From: Falsiroseomonas ponticola
GTDB taxonomy: Bacteria > Pseudomonadota > Alphaproteobacteria > Acetobacterales > Acetobacteraceae
Length of the DNA: 64,000 bases
Reading direction: 5' to 3'
Assembly: GCF_016805305.1 (NCBI RefSeq)
Contig: NZ_JAERQN010000002.1
Coordinates: 310,001 to 374,000, forward strand
This document shows, piece by piece, positions 57,538 to 64,000 of this stretch. Below the pieces are notes generated by a model. It saw only the letters and a program-made list of their open reading frames with translations, made no database searches and had not been told where the DNA came from. The first letter of the stretch is position 1. Every line of letters begins with the position of its first letter. A program made the position numbers and the translations under genes.

Positions 57538-58061
57538 GCAAGGAACCACCGCGCAGCCTCCGCGCGATCGAGAATCCGGCGGAAATCGACCGCCTGCTCG
57601 CGCTCTGGGGCAAGGCGTTCGAGGACAAGTCCATCCCGGCCCGCCAGCGGCCGCGGCTCAAGCCCATGGGGCCGGGCCGGCGCGACGGTTTTTCCCAGTG
57701 GGGCGCCAAGGTCGGGGGCATGGAGATGAACATCTCCCTCGAGGAGGTCACCCATAACCGCTGGCGCATCGACCATGGCAACCAGGGCGCGCTGGCGCTG
57801 CTGGATGGCCAGCCGGCGCTGCTGCGGCAATGGTATGTGAAGCGCGCCCCCGCCGATGCCTCGCTCTCCGCCAAGGAGATCGCGGAAGTGACGGAGGAAG
57901 CACCCTTCTACGTCACCCCTGGCGTGCATCGCGGCACGCCGACGGAGCGCCGCCTCTACCAGCTGGTCGCGATGCCGGAAGCGGATGTCGCGACCATCCG
58001 CGAACAGACCGCCGCCGCCATCGCCCGCCACGCGGCGGCGCTGGAGAAGTTCGGCTTCTGA
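57534..58061 (+). CDS. Conserved hypothetical protein of the CoA-transferase operon
   Basis: The 175-residue protein begins MSKEPPRSLRAIENPAEIDR and is rich in charged residues; no signal, membrane helix or known motif is seen. Its ATG overlaps the stop of the CaiB-like gene (ATGA), so it belongs to the operon and may be an accessory enzyme or a subunit. A GC hairpin follows the gene. Confidence 0.7.
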   Translation: MSKEPPRSLRAIENPAEIDRLLALWGKAFEDKSIPARQRPRLKPMGPGRRDGFSQWGAKVGGMEMNISLEEVTHNRWRIDHGNQGALALLDGQPALLRQWYVKRAPADASLSAKEIAEVTEEAPFYVTPGVHRGTPTERRLYQLVAMPEADVATIREQTAAAIARHAAALEKFGF

Positions 58062-58067
58062 GGGAAG

Positions 58068-58087
58068 GGGGAGGCGGCGGCCTCCCC
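58068..58087 (+). terminator. Hairpin terminator of the CoA-transferase operon
   Basis: Arms GGGGAGGC and GCCTCCCC with a 4-nt loop lie seven bases after the stop. No T-run follows, as for the other hairpins of this window. Confidence 0.5.
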
Positions 58088-58131
58088 GCCCTTCACCCGG
58101 CCTTCATGCCCGGGCGGGATCATGCCCGGCC

Positions 58132-58326
58132 ATGCAGATCGTCAACGGCTATCCCTGCCGGGACTGCACCGATGTCGCGCGGGCGAAGCGCGGCATCGAT
58201 CCCGCGCGGCCGGACCAGGAGCCCGCGCCCGGGCCCGCCGCGGCGGCGCCGGGGCAGGAGCCGGGCTGGGTGGCCGGCGCCCGGGCGGCGGGCGTGCCCG
58301 AACGGCTGCTCGACCTCTACGCCTGA
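58132..58326 (+). CDS. Small CxxC protein of unknown function
   Basis: The 64-residue product begins MQIVNGYPCRDCTDVARAKR, with a CxxC pair near the start, then a Pro/Ala-rich middle and VPERLLDLYA at the end. I recall similar small proteins in related Rhodospirillales, but no function. It is short and has no clear ribosome site. The CxxC could bind metal or take part in a disulfide. Confidence 0.55.
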   Translation: MQIVNGYPCRDCTDVARAKRGIDPARPDQEPAPGPAAAAPGQEPGWVAGARAAGVPERLLDLYA

Positions 58327-58381
58327 CGGGGCAGACCCGCGCCACGGCCGGATGGCGCGGGCCGGCGGCATGGGCGACACC

Positions 58382-59323
58382 ATGCCCCATGCCCGGCCCC
58401 CCATGCCCATGGTCATGACCCCCCGCCTCTGGGCGCTGCTGATCGCGCTCTCCCTCGCCTGGGGGACCTCCTTCCTCACCATGGCGGTGGCGCTGCGCGG
58501 CTTTCCGCCCTTCACCATCGTCTGCGCCCGCACCGCCATGGCGGCGCTGGTGCTGGGGCTGGCCTGTCTCGCCATGGGGCTGCGCCTGCCGCGCGGGCGC
58601 CAGGCCTGGACCGCCTGCGCGGGCATGGGGCTGCTGAACAACGCCATCCCCTTCACCCTGATCGTGGCGGGGCTGCAATTCATCCCCTCCGGCCTCGCCG
58701 CCGTGGTGAATGCGGCGACGCCGGTCTTCGCCGTGCTCTGCGCCCATTGGCTGGCGGATGACGAAAGGCTGACCGCAAACCGCCTGGCCGGGGCGCTGAC
58801 CGGCGTCGCGGGCGTCGCGCTCCTCATCGGCCCCGCCGCCTTCGACCTGCATCGGGGCGGGGAGGCGCTGGGCATCGCGCTCTGCCTCGGCGCCTGCCTG
58901 TCCTATGGGCTGTCCGGCGTCTGGTCACGCCGCGTGAAGCGCGCCGGCCTGGCGCCGCTGCCGGCCGCCACGGGGCAATGCGCCACCGCCTGCCTGATGA
59001 TGCTGCCGCTGTCCCTGGCCTGGGAACGGCCCTGGGCGCTGCCCGCCCCGCCGGTGGAAGCGGTGCTGGCGCTGGTGGTGCTGGGCCTGGTCGCCACCGC
59101 CCTGGCCTATGCGCTGTACTACGCCATCCTGGCCGGCGCGGGCGCCACCAACACCATGCTGGTCACGCTGCTGGTCCCCGTCTCCGCCCTGCTGCTGGGA
59201 TGGCTGCTGCTGGATGAGGCGCTGGCCCCGCGCCACCTGGCCGGCATGGCCGTGATCGGCACGGGGCTGCTGCTGATCGATGGCCGGCTGGCCGGGCGGC
59301 TCCGCCCATTCAGGGCCAGGTGA
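58382..59323 (+). CDS. EamA/DMT-family permease
   Basis: The 313-residue protein has ten predicted membrane helices in two EamA halves: LSLAWGTSFLTMAVALRGFP, FIPSGLAAVVNAATPVFAVL and the second-half ALYYAILAGAGATNTMLVTL. These are drug/metabolite exporters; the substrate is unknown. ATG 58382 is chosen from several in-frame ATGs (58370-58415). Its 3' end overlaps the convergent phosphatase gene by 14 bases. Confidence 0.88.
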   Translation: MPHARPPMPMVMTPRLWALLIALSLAWGTSFLTMAVALRGFPPFTIVCARTAMAALVLGLACLAMGLRLPRGRQAWTACAGMGLLNNAIPFTLIVAGLQFIPSGLAAVVNAATPVFAVLCAHWLADDERLTANRLAGALTGVAGVALLIGPAAFDLHRGGEALGIALCLGACLSYGLSGVWSRRVKRAGLAPLPAATGQCATACLMMLPLSLAWERPWALPAPPVEAVLALVVLGLVATALAYALYYAILAGAGATNTMLVTLLVPVSALLLGWLLLDEALAPRHLAGMAVIGTGLLLIDGRLAGRLRPFRAR

Positions 59324-59723
59324 AGCCGCGCGCCATCGCCTGCTGCTCCGCCGTCTCCGCGGCATGGGCCAGGTAATGGGCGCGGACATAGTCCAGCGGA
59401 TCGCCCGGCACCCCCGCCGCCCTGGCGAGGCAGGCCATGAACAGCCCGGTGCGCCCGATGCCGGCGCGGCAGCCGACATGCACGGGCCGCCCCGGCTCCG
59501 CCTGCAGCTGCGCCAGCACGCGGCCCACGGCCTCCCGCAGCACCGCCGGGTCCGGCAGGCCGAAATCCGGCGTCGGCACCGCCACATCGGCCAGCCACGC
59601 CTTCTCCGCCTGCATCTCCAGGCAGACGCCGAAGGCGCCGTCCGGGATGGCATCGAAGGGGCCGCCGGTGATGGTCACGGGCTGCCCCGCGACCACCAGC
59701 GGCAGCGTGCCGCGGATCCTCAT
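59310..59723 (-). CDS. Protein-tyrosine-phosphatase-like protein
   Basis: The 137-residue protein has the CX5R signature HVGCRAGIGRTGLF (residues near 82-95) of dual-specificity or tyrosine phosphatases, preceded by a short beta-rich N-terminus. The general-acid Asp may be Asp60 in PTPDFGLPDPA. It starts ten bases after the cytochrome c gene and overlaps the EamA gene at the 3' end. The substrate is unknown. Confidence 0.82.
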   Translation of the reverse strand: MRIRGTLPLVVAGQPVTITGGPFDAIPDGAFGVCLEMQAEKAWLADVAVPTPDFGLPDPAVLREAVGRVLAQLQAEPGRPVHVGCRAGIGRTGLFMACLARAAGVPGDPLDYVRAHYLAHAAETAEQQAMARGFTWP

Positions 59724-59733
59724 GCGCGCGCCC

Positions 59734-60585
59734 TCACGGCTGCGGCGGCAGGCTGCGGAGGTAGCTGACCAGGTCCGACAGCTCCTGCGGCGTCATGCTG
59801 CGATAGGCCCAGAAGGCCATGGGCGGGGCCAGCGGGCGGCCATTCTGCGACACGCCGGTGGTGATGGCGCGGATGATCTCCGCATCCGTCCAGCCGCCGA
59901 TGCCGTTCGCGTGCGGCGTCAGGTTGCGCGCGACGGAGACGCCCCAGGGCCCGCGGAATTCCATGCCGCCGGCGCCGATCCGGCTGAAATCGTTCCGCCC
60001 ATCCACCATCGGCGTGTGGCATTCCATGCAATGCGCCACCGCATTGGCCAGGTAGGCGCCGCGCGCCACCGGGTTGTCCGCGGGGTCCGGCACGGTGGCG
60101 ACGGGCGGGCCATAGGCCGGGGGCAGGGGGATGCGATAGACGCTCGCCTCCACCGCGTTGCGCACCGGGGCGACGGTGCGGAGATAGGCGACCATCGCCG
60201 CCAGGTCCCGGTCCGACAGGCCGCGATAGAGGCCGATCGGCATGGGCGGGCCGATGATGCGGCCATCGGGGCGGATGCCCTCCCGGATCGCGCGGCCGAT
60301 CTGCGCATCGGTCCAGCGGCCGATCCCCGTCTCCGGGTCCTGCGTGATGTTGGAGGCGACGGCCCGGAAGGGCGGTTCGTCGAAGACATTGCCGCCGGCC
60401 AGCGCGCGGGTCATGTCCGGCCCCTGCGGGCCCATCGGCGTGTGGCAATTGCCGCAGGCGCCGGTCACCTCCACCAGGTGCCTGCCCCGCGCCAGCAGCG
60501 CGGCATCGGGCGATCCCGTCTGGGCGGCGGCGGGCAAGGCGAGGCACAGCGCGGCGACGGCCGCGCCCATCAATCGCATCATCAT
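59734..60585 (-). CDS. Exported diheme cytochrome c
   Basis: The 283-residue precursor has a signal peptide (about residues 1-21) and two class I cytochrome c domains with haem motifs CGNCH and CMECH. Candidate axial Met residues lie in IGPPMPIGLYRGLSDRDLAA and LAPPMAFWAYRSMTPQELSD. It is like the cytochrome c subunits of periplasmic dehydrogenases and would pass electrons to a terminal oxidase. GGGGAG lies six bases before ATG 60585. No dehydrogenase gene is adjacent. Confidence 0.88.
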   Translation of the reverse strand: MMMRLMGAAVAALCLALPAAAQTGSPDAALLARGRHLVEVTGACGNCHTPMGPQGPDMTRALAGGNVFDEPPFRAVASNITQDPETGIGRWTDAQIGRAIREGIRPDGRIIGPPMPIGLYRGLSDRDLAAMVAYLRTVAPVRNAVEASVYRIPLPPAYGPPVATVPDPADNPVARGAYLANAVAHCMECHTPMVDGRNDFSRIGAGGMEFRGPWGVSVARNLTPHANGIGGWTDAEIIRAITTGVSQNGRPLAPPMAFWAYRSMTPQELSDLVSYLRSLPPQP

Positions 60586-60665
60586 GGAGTTCTCCCCGTT
60601 CCTTCCCGGCATCGGCAGCCTGCCGCAACGAGGCAACGGGGACAATGCAACGGTTCGGCCGGCGA

Positions 60666-60950
60666 TCAGCCCTCGACGGTCACGCCGCGCCAGAAGGCCA
60701 GGTGGTCACGGATGTTTGCGGCCGCCGGCTTCGGGTCCGGGTAGTACCAGGCGGCGCCCGCATTCACCCGCCCGTCCACGACGATGTCGTGGTAGCGCGC
60801 CGTGCCCTTCCAGCCGCAGACCGTGGTGTGGCTGCTGTCCCGCAGGAATTCCGGCTTCACCGCCGCGCGGGGGAAGTAGAGGGTGCCCTCCACCCGCTCC
60901 ACCGCCTCGCTTTCCGCGATCACCGCGCCGTTCCAGATCGCCCGCGCCAT
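60666..60950 (-). CDS. DUF427 family protein
   Basis: The 94-residue protein is a single DUF427 domain: MARAIWNGAVIAESEAVERV, CGWKGTARYHDIVVDGRV and AWYYPDPKPAAANIRDHLAF. Function is unknown; the family is widely distributed. It is transcribed separately between the cytochrome c and PssA genes. Confidence 0.88.
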   Translation of the reverse strand: MARAIWNGAVIAESEAVERVEGTLYFPRAAVKPEFLRDSSHTTVCGWKGTARYHDIVVDGRVNAGAAWYYPDPKPAAANIRDHLAFWRGVTVEG

Positions 60951-60999
60951 CCGCCTGCCTCCCGCCCTTTTCCGGCAGGTGGCGCGGCGGGGGCGCGCA

Positions 61000-61869
61000 T
61001 CAAGGCCGGCCGGCGGCGGGCTCCGGCTCCGGTTCGATCAGCGCCTCGGCCTCCTGCTTCAGGGTCAGGTAGGACCGGACGGAGAAGGGCAGCATGCCGA
61101 GATAGATGATCCCGCCCGCCGCCAGCGCCGCCCAGGGCTCCGCCAGCAGCAGCGCGACGTAGAAGCCCACCCCCAGCAGCAGCGGCAGGATGGCCGCGCG
61201 CGGCACGCGGAAATTCTTGAAGGACCAGGTCGGCAGGGTGGAGACCATGAGCCCGCCCACCGCCACCAGCACCACGCCCACCAGCACCGGGTGGCGGATC
61301 ACCGTCGCGGTGCCCTCCCACCCCCATTCGCCCAGCGCCAGCCCGCCGAACAGCGGGAACAGCGCGCAGCCCGCGCCCGCCGGGGCCGGCACGCCGGTGA
61401 AGAAGTTGTAGGAATAGGCCGGCTTCGGCGCCGGCCCGATATCGAGCGAGGCGTTGAACCGCGCGAGGCGGAGCGAGGAGCAGACCGCGAAGAGCAGGCA
61501 GGGCACGAAGCCGATCGGCCCCACCGCCTGCATGGACCAGAGGTAGAGCACCAGCGCCGGCGCCACGCCGAAGCTCAGGAAATCCGCCAGGCTGTCGAAT
61601 TCCGCGCCGAAGCGCGAGGTCGCCTTCAGCAGGCGCGCGAGCCGCCCGTCCAGCCCGTCGATCACCGCGGCCACCACGATCATGCCCGCCGCCGGCGCCC
61701 AGCGCCCGTCGATCGCGAAGCGGATCGCGACCAGCCCGGCGCAGAGGCCGAGCATGGTCAGGATATTGGGGATCAGCCGGTTGAAGGACTGGCCATCGAA
61801 GCGCGGCCGGGTGCGGGGCCGGAAGCGCCGGCGCAACCGCTGCAGCGGCTTGCGGCCCTCCTCGCTCAT
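61000..61869 (-). CDS. pssA: CDP-diacylglycerol--serine O-phosphatidyltransferase
   Basis: The 289-residue membrane protein has the CDP-alcohol phosphotransferase motif as DGLDGRLARL followed by FGAEFDSLADF (metal-binding Asp residues), with about eight helices. It makes phosphatidylserine, the substrate of the next enzyme upstream in the operon. ATG 61869 overlaps the Psd stop (ATGA), so the two are translated together. Confidence 0.92.
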   Translation of the reverse strand: MSEEGRKPLQRLRRRFRPRTRPRFDGQSFNRLIPNILTMLGLCAGLVAIRFAIDGRWAPAAGMIVVAAVIDGLDGRLARLLKATSRFGAEFDSLADFLSFGVAPALVLYLWSMQAVGPIGFVPCLLFAVCSSLRLARFNASLDIGPAPKPAYSYNFFTGVPAPAGAGCALFPLFGGLALGEWGWEGTATVIRHPVLVGVVLVAVGGLMVSTLPTWSFKNFRVPRAAILPLLLGVGFYVALLLAEPWAALAAGGIIYLGMLPFSVRSYLTLKQEAEALIEPEPEPAAGRP

Positions 61870-62555
61870 GCCCGCGGCCCCGCGGCGTTCAGCTCCGCCA
61901 CCACCGTCTCGCCGCCGATCATCAGCTGGCCGACCGCGACCAGCGGCCGCACGCCCTCCGGCAGGTACACATCCGTGCGGCTGCCGAAGCGGATGATCCC
62001 GAAGCGGTCGCCGGCCGTCACCTGGTCCTGTTCCCGCACATGGCAGAGGATGCGCCGCGCGATCAGCCCGGCGATCTGCACCACCGCCACGTCCCGCCCA
62101 TCCGGCATGCGGATGGCGATGGCGTTGCGCTCATTCTCGTCGCTTGCCTTGTCCAGGCTGGCATTGAGGAAGGCGCCGTGGCGATAGGCGATGCGCGTCA
62201 CCACGCCATCCACCGGCACGCGGTTCACATGCACGTCGAGCACCGAGAGGAAGATGCAGACCCGCCAGCGCGGCATGTCGCCGAGGCCGAGTTCCGCCGG
62301 CGGCACGGCGGGCCCCACCATCACCACGCGCCCATCGGCGGGGGCGATCACCACCCCGGGGCGGGGCGGCATCACCCGTTCGGGATCGCGGAAGAAGTAG
62401 AGGCAGAACAGCGTGAAGGCCACGCCCGGCCAGAACAGCCACTTGCCGAGGAAGAGGCCCCCCAGCACGGCGACGGCGACGCCGCCATAGATGAAGGGAC
62501 GCCCGGCCGGATGCGGCTTGGCGAGGACGAGGCGGAAGCTGGAGATCAGGCTCAT
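61866..62555 (-). CDS. psd: Phosphatidylserine decarboxylase proenzyme (short type)
   Basis: The 229-residue protein has the short bacterial Psd layout: an N-terminal helical anchor (VAVAVLGGLFLGKWLFWPGV), the FFRDPERVMPP motif, DVHVNRVPVDG and the self-cleavage site in RFGSRTDVYLP, where Ser becomes the pyruvoyl group. It forms phosphatidylethanolamine from the PssA product. The two genes are translationally coupled, as expected for consecutive steps. Confidence 0.93.
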   Translation of the reverse strand: MSLISSFRLVLAKPHPAGRPFIYGGVAVAVLGGLFLGKWLFWPGVAFTLFCLYFFRDPERVMPPRPGVVIAPADGRVVMVGPAVPPAELGLGDMPRWRVCIFLSVLDVHVNRVPVDGVVTRIAYRHGAFLNASLDKASDENERNAIAIRMPDGRDVAVVQIAGLIARRILCHVREQDQVTAGDRFGIIRFGSRTDVYLPEGVRPLVAVGQLMIGGETVVAELNAAGPRA

Positions 62556-62601
62556 GCGGGCGCTTATGGTCCGTTCACTCTATCCGGACAACATAGGCGT
62601 C

Positions 62602-63045
62602 ATGCCACAGATCACGCACGGGCCTTTCCTTGTCGCCGAGGACGGGTCGCTCACCCCCCATCGACAGCCCGCGATGCGCTTCGAATGGCGCGGCCGTGGC
62701 TGCGAGGCCACCTTCGATGACGGGCATGTCAGCCTGACGGTGCAGGCCGGCGCCGTGCCCTATACGGCGGAACGGGCCGAGGTCCGCCCCGGCGCCTTCG
62801 CCGCGCTGGGCGAGATGGCGCCGGAACTGCCGGAGGGCTGGCGGCTGCGGCTGCTGCCCGACCACCGGGTGCGGCTGGAAGCGGCGCTGCCGCGGCAGGG
62901 GGACGTGACGGCCACGGCGCTGGTCCGTGCCATGGTGGCCTTCGCGCTCGCGCTCGACCCCTATCTGGACCGGCTGGAATCCGCGGGCCTGGATGCCGGG
63001 CGGGGCGCCGGGGGCGGCGGCGGCGCGGGCAGGGTGAAGACCTGA
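62602..63045 (+). CDS. Conserved hypothetical protein, possible YbjN/chaperone-like fold
   Basis: The 147-residue protein begins MPQITHGPFLVAEDGSLTPH. The alternation of short strands (MRFEWRGRGCEATFDDGHVS, WRLRLLPDHRVRLEAALP) with a terminal helix region resembles YbjN or type III chaperone folds, but this is a weak resemblance. ATG 62602 is divergent from Psd. Its 3' end overlaps the convergent LysM gene by 85 bases. Confidence 0.6.
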   Translation: MPQITHGPFLVAEDGSLTPHRQPAMRFEWRGRGCEATFDDGHVSLTVQAGAVPYTAERAEVRPGAFAALGEMAPELPEGWRLRLLPDHRVRLEAALPRQGDVTATALVRAMVAFALALDPYLDRLESAGLDAGRGAGGGGGAGRVKT

Positions 63046-64000
63046 CCGGGGAAGATCAGGTTCGGGTTGCGGATCTGGTCGCGGTTGGCGTCGTAGATCA
63101 CGGTGTAGAGAACGCCGCGCCCATAGGCCGCGCGCGCCAGGCGCCACAGGCTGTTGCCGGGCTGCACGATCACGCGGCCCTCGGGGATCTCCCCCTGCGG
63201 CACGCTTTCCCGCTGGAAGGGCAGTTCCACCCGCGCGGAGACCGCGCCATTCGCCGCCAGCTGGTCCACCCGCACGCGGTGGCGGCCGATCGCCGGCGCG
63301 GTCGGCGGCGACAATTCCCAGCGCCCCTGCGCATCCGCCCGCGAATCGCCGGCATGCACGCCGTTCACGTAGATGCGCACCGGCGCCCCGGGCGCGGCGC
63401 TGCCGGAGAAGCGGATGCCCCCCGCATCGTCGTAATCCACCACATCGAGGCCGAGGCCCCGGCGCGCCGGGCCCGTCGGCGTCTGCAGGATGCGGGGCGG
63501 GGCGGCGGGCGCGCCCGGCACCAGCACCACCATCGGCTGCGCCGGGGCGGGCGGCGGCACGGCGGCGGCGGCCTGGCGGCGCGCGGCTTCCGCCTGGCGG
63601 GCGATGGCGGCGCGGGCTTCCTCCGCCTGCCGGGCGGCTTCCGCCTGGCGGGCCTGACCGGCGCGGCTCGCGGCCTCGGCACGGGCGGCGGCCTCGGCCT
63701 CGGCGCGCGCCAGGGTCTGCTGGCGGATCGCGGCCTCCGCCGCGCGGGCGGAGGCTTCGGCGGCGCGGGCGGAAATCTCCGCCGCGCGGGCGCTGGCCTC
63801 CGCGGCGCGGGCGGCGCTTTCGGCGACCCGCAGCGCGGCATCGACGCGGGCATTGGCCTCGGCGCGCGCGGCCTGCTCGGCGCGGGCCAGGGCCTCGGCG
63901 CGGGCGGCGGCCTCCGCGGCGCGGGCCTGGGCCTCGGCTTCCTGCCGCGCCTGGGCCTGCAGGCGGGCGGCTTCCTCGGCGGCGCGGGCCTCCGCGGCCA
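62961..64000 (-). CDS. LysM and Ig-like domain protein with long coiled coil (5' truncated at right edge)
   Basis: On the minus strand the frame is open without a stop from 64000, so the start lies beyond the window. In the visible part, residues encoded at 63560-64000 form an Ala/Glu/Arg coiled coil with seven-residue repeats (SARAAEA). Then comes an Ig-like domain (GAPVRIYVNGVHAGDSRADA) and a C-terminal LysM (VIVQPGNSLWRLARAAYGRG, with YTVIYDANRDQIRNPNLI), followed by a Pro tail. It is a probable peptidoglycan-binding envelope protein. A GTG at 63560 would omit the coiled coil. Confidence 0.82.
   Translation of the reverse strand, partial: AAEARAAEEAARLQAQARQEAEAQARAAEAAARAEALARAEQAARAEANARVDAALRVAESAARAAEASARAAEISARAAEASARAAEAAIRQQTLARAEAEAAARAEAASRAGQARQAEAARQAEEARAAIARQAEAARRQAAAAVPPPAPAQPMVVLVPGAPAAPPRILQTPTGPARRGLGLDVVDYDDAGGIRFSGSAAPGAPVRIYVNGVHAGDSRADAQGRWELSPPTAPAIGRHRVRVDQLAANGAVSARVELPFQRESVPQGEIPEGRVIVQPGNSLWRLARAAYGRGVLYTVIYDANRDQIRNPNLIFPGQVFTLPAPPPPPAPRPASRPADSSRSR

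Noticed and set aside
63560..63560. A LysM protein starting at GTG 63560
   Set aside because: The frame upstream stays open to the window edge and continues the coiled-coil repeats, so this is an internal GTG.
1..64000. tRNA, rRNA, riboswitch, prophage or integrative element
   Set aside because: No cloverleaf, known RNA motif, integrase, phage or transposase gene was recognised. This is by eye, so a small RNA could be missed.

Overview
The window is about 70% GC or higher, with almost no non-coding space and many ATGA or GTGA gene overlaps. The gene content suggests an alphaproteobacterium of the Acetobacteraceae, close to Roseomonas: two tripartite-tricarboxylate (Bug-type) binding proteins without cognate membrane subunits, DUF2076, DUF4169 and DUF3047 proteins, a Csu-type fimbrial cluster, a diheme cytochrome c, and the PssA/Psd pair. 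This placement is inferred from gene content. No rRNA, tRNA, CRISPR array, transposase or prophage gene was recognised.

Layout. (1) 1-9510: a secretion locus with a SpoIIE-type phosphatase (cut at the left edge), a 370-residue Gly/Ala/Val-rich protein with a double-glycine leader, an HlyD-type adaptor, a C39-peptidase ABC exporter and an NHLM-type second ABC protein. This is the best candidate for an undescribed system: the exporter set is the kind that handles small peptide precursors, but the adjacent cargo is a large cysteine-free beta-rich plus coiled-coil protein. (2) 9552-16250: TRIC-family channel, MFS exporter, LysR regulator, DUF2076, CoA-binding protein, OmpA-like protein, RidA, Bug-type binding protein. 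(3) 16355-25297: family 5 solute-binding protein divergent from an amidohydrolase; a nitroreductase-marR operon with two palindromic operators; an ECF42-type sigma factor between two DGPF/YCII genes; dienelactone hydrolase; FkbM methyltransferase. (4) 25316-34211: sensor kinase, chorismate mutase, ICL/PEP-mutase family lyase, second Bug protein, MFS transporter, DUF3047 and a large exported alpha/beta hydrolase-domain protein.

(5) 34297-41432: an unusual signalling locus. One overlapping operon encodes a REC-HisKA protein with a degenerate ATPase, a complete Cache kinase, an OmpR-like regulator and an 80-residue orphan HisKA domain. Divergent from it are an XRE regulator and a kinase whose phospho-acceptor His is replaced by Pro. 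(6) 41572-48325: glycosyltransferase-like protein, sulfotransferase, and a four-gene Csu-type chaperone-usher cluster. (7) 48740-54528: two overlapping operons, one with an exported hydrolase, a spermidine-synthase-like membrane protein and an exported PCMT-like methyltransferase, the other with four small genes. (8) 54672-59323: a CoA-transferase operon (family I alpha and beta, family III, unknown), a small protein and an EamA permease. (9) 59310-64000: tyrosine phosphatase, diheme cytochrome c, DUF427, PssA, Psd, an unknown protein, and a LysM protein running off the right edge.

Intergenic GC-rich hairpins recur between genes. A 36-bp element occurs twice, exactly and in opposite orientation (16315-16350 and 48663-48698), each time just after a gene and in that gene's sense direction.
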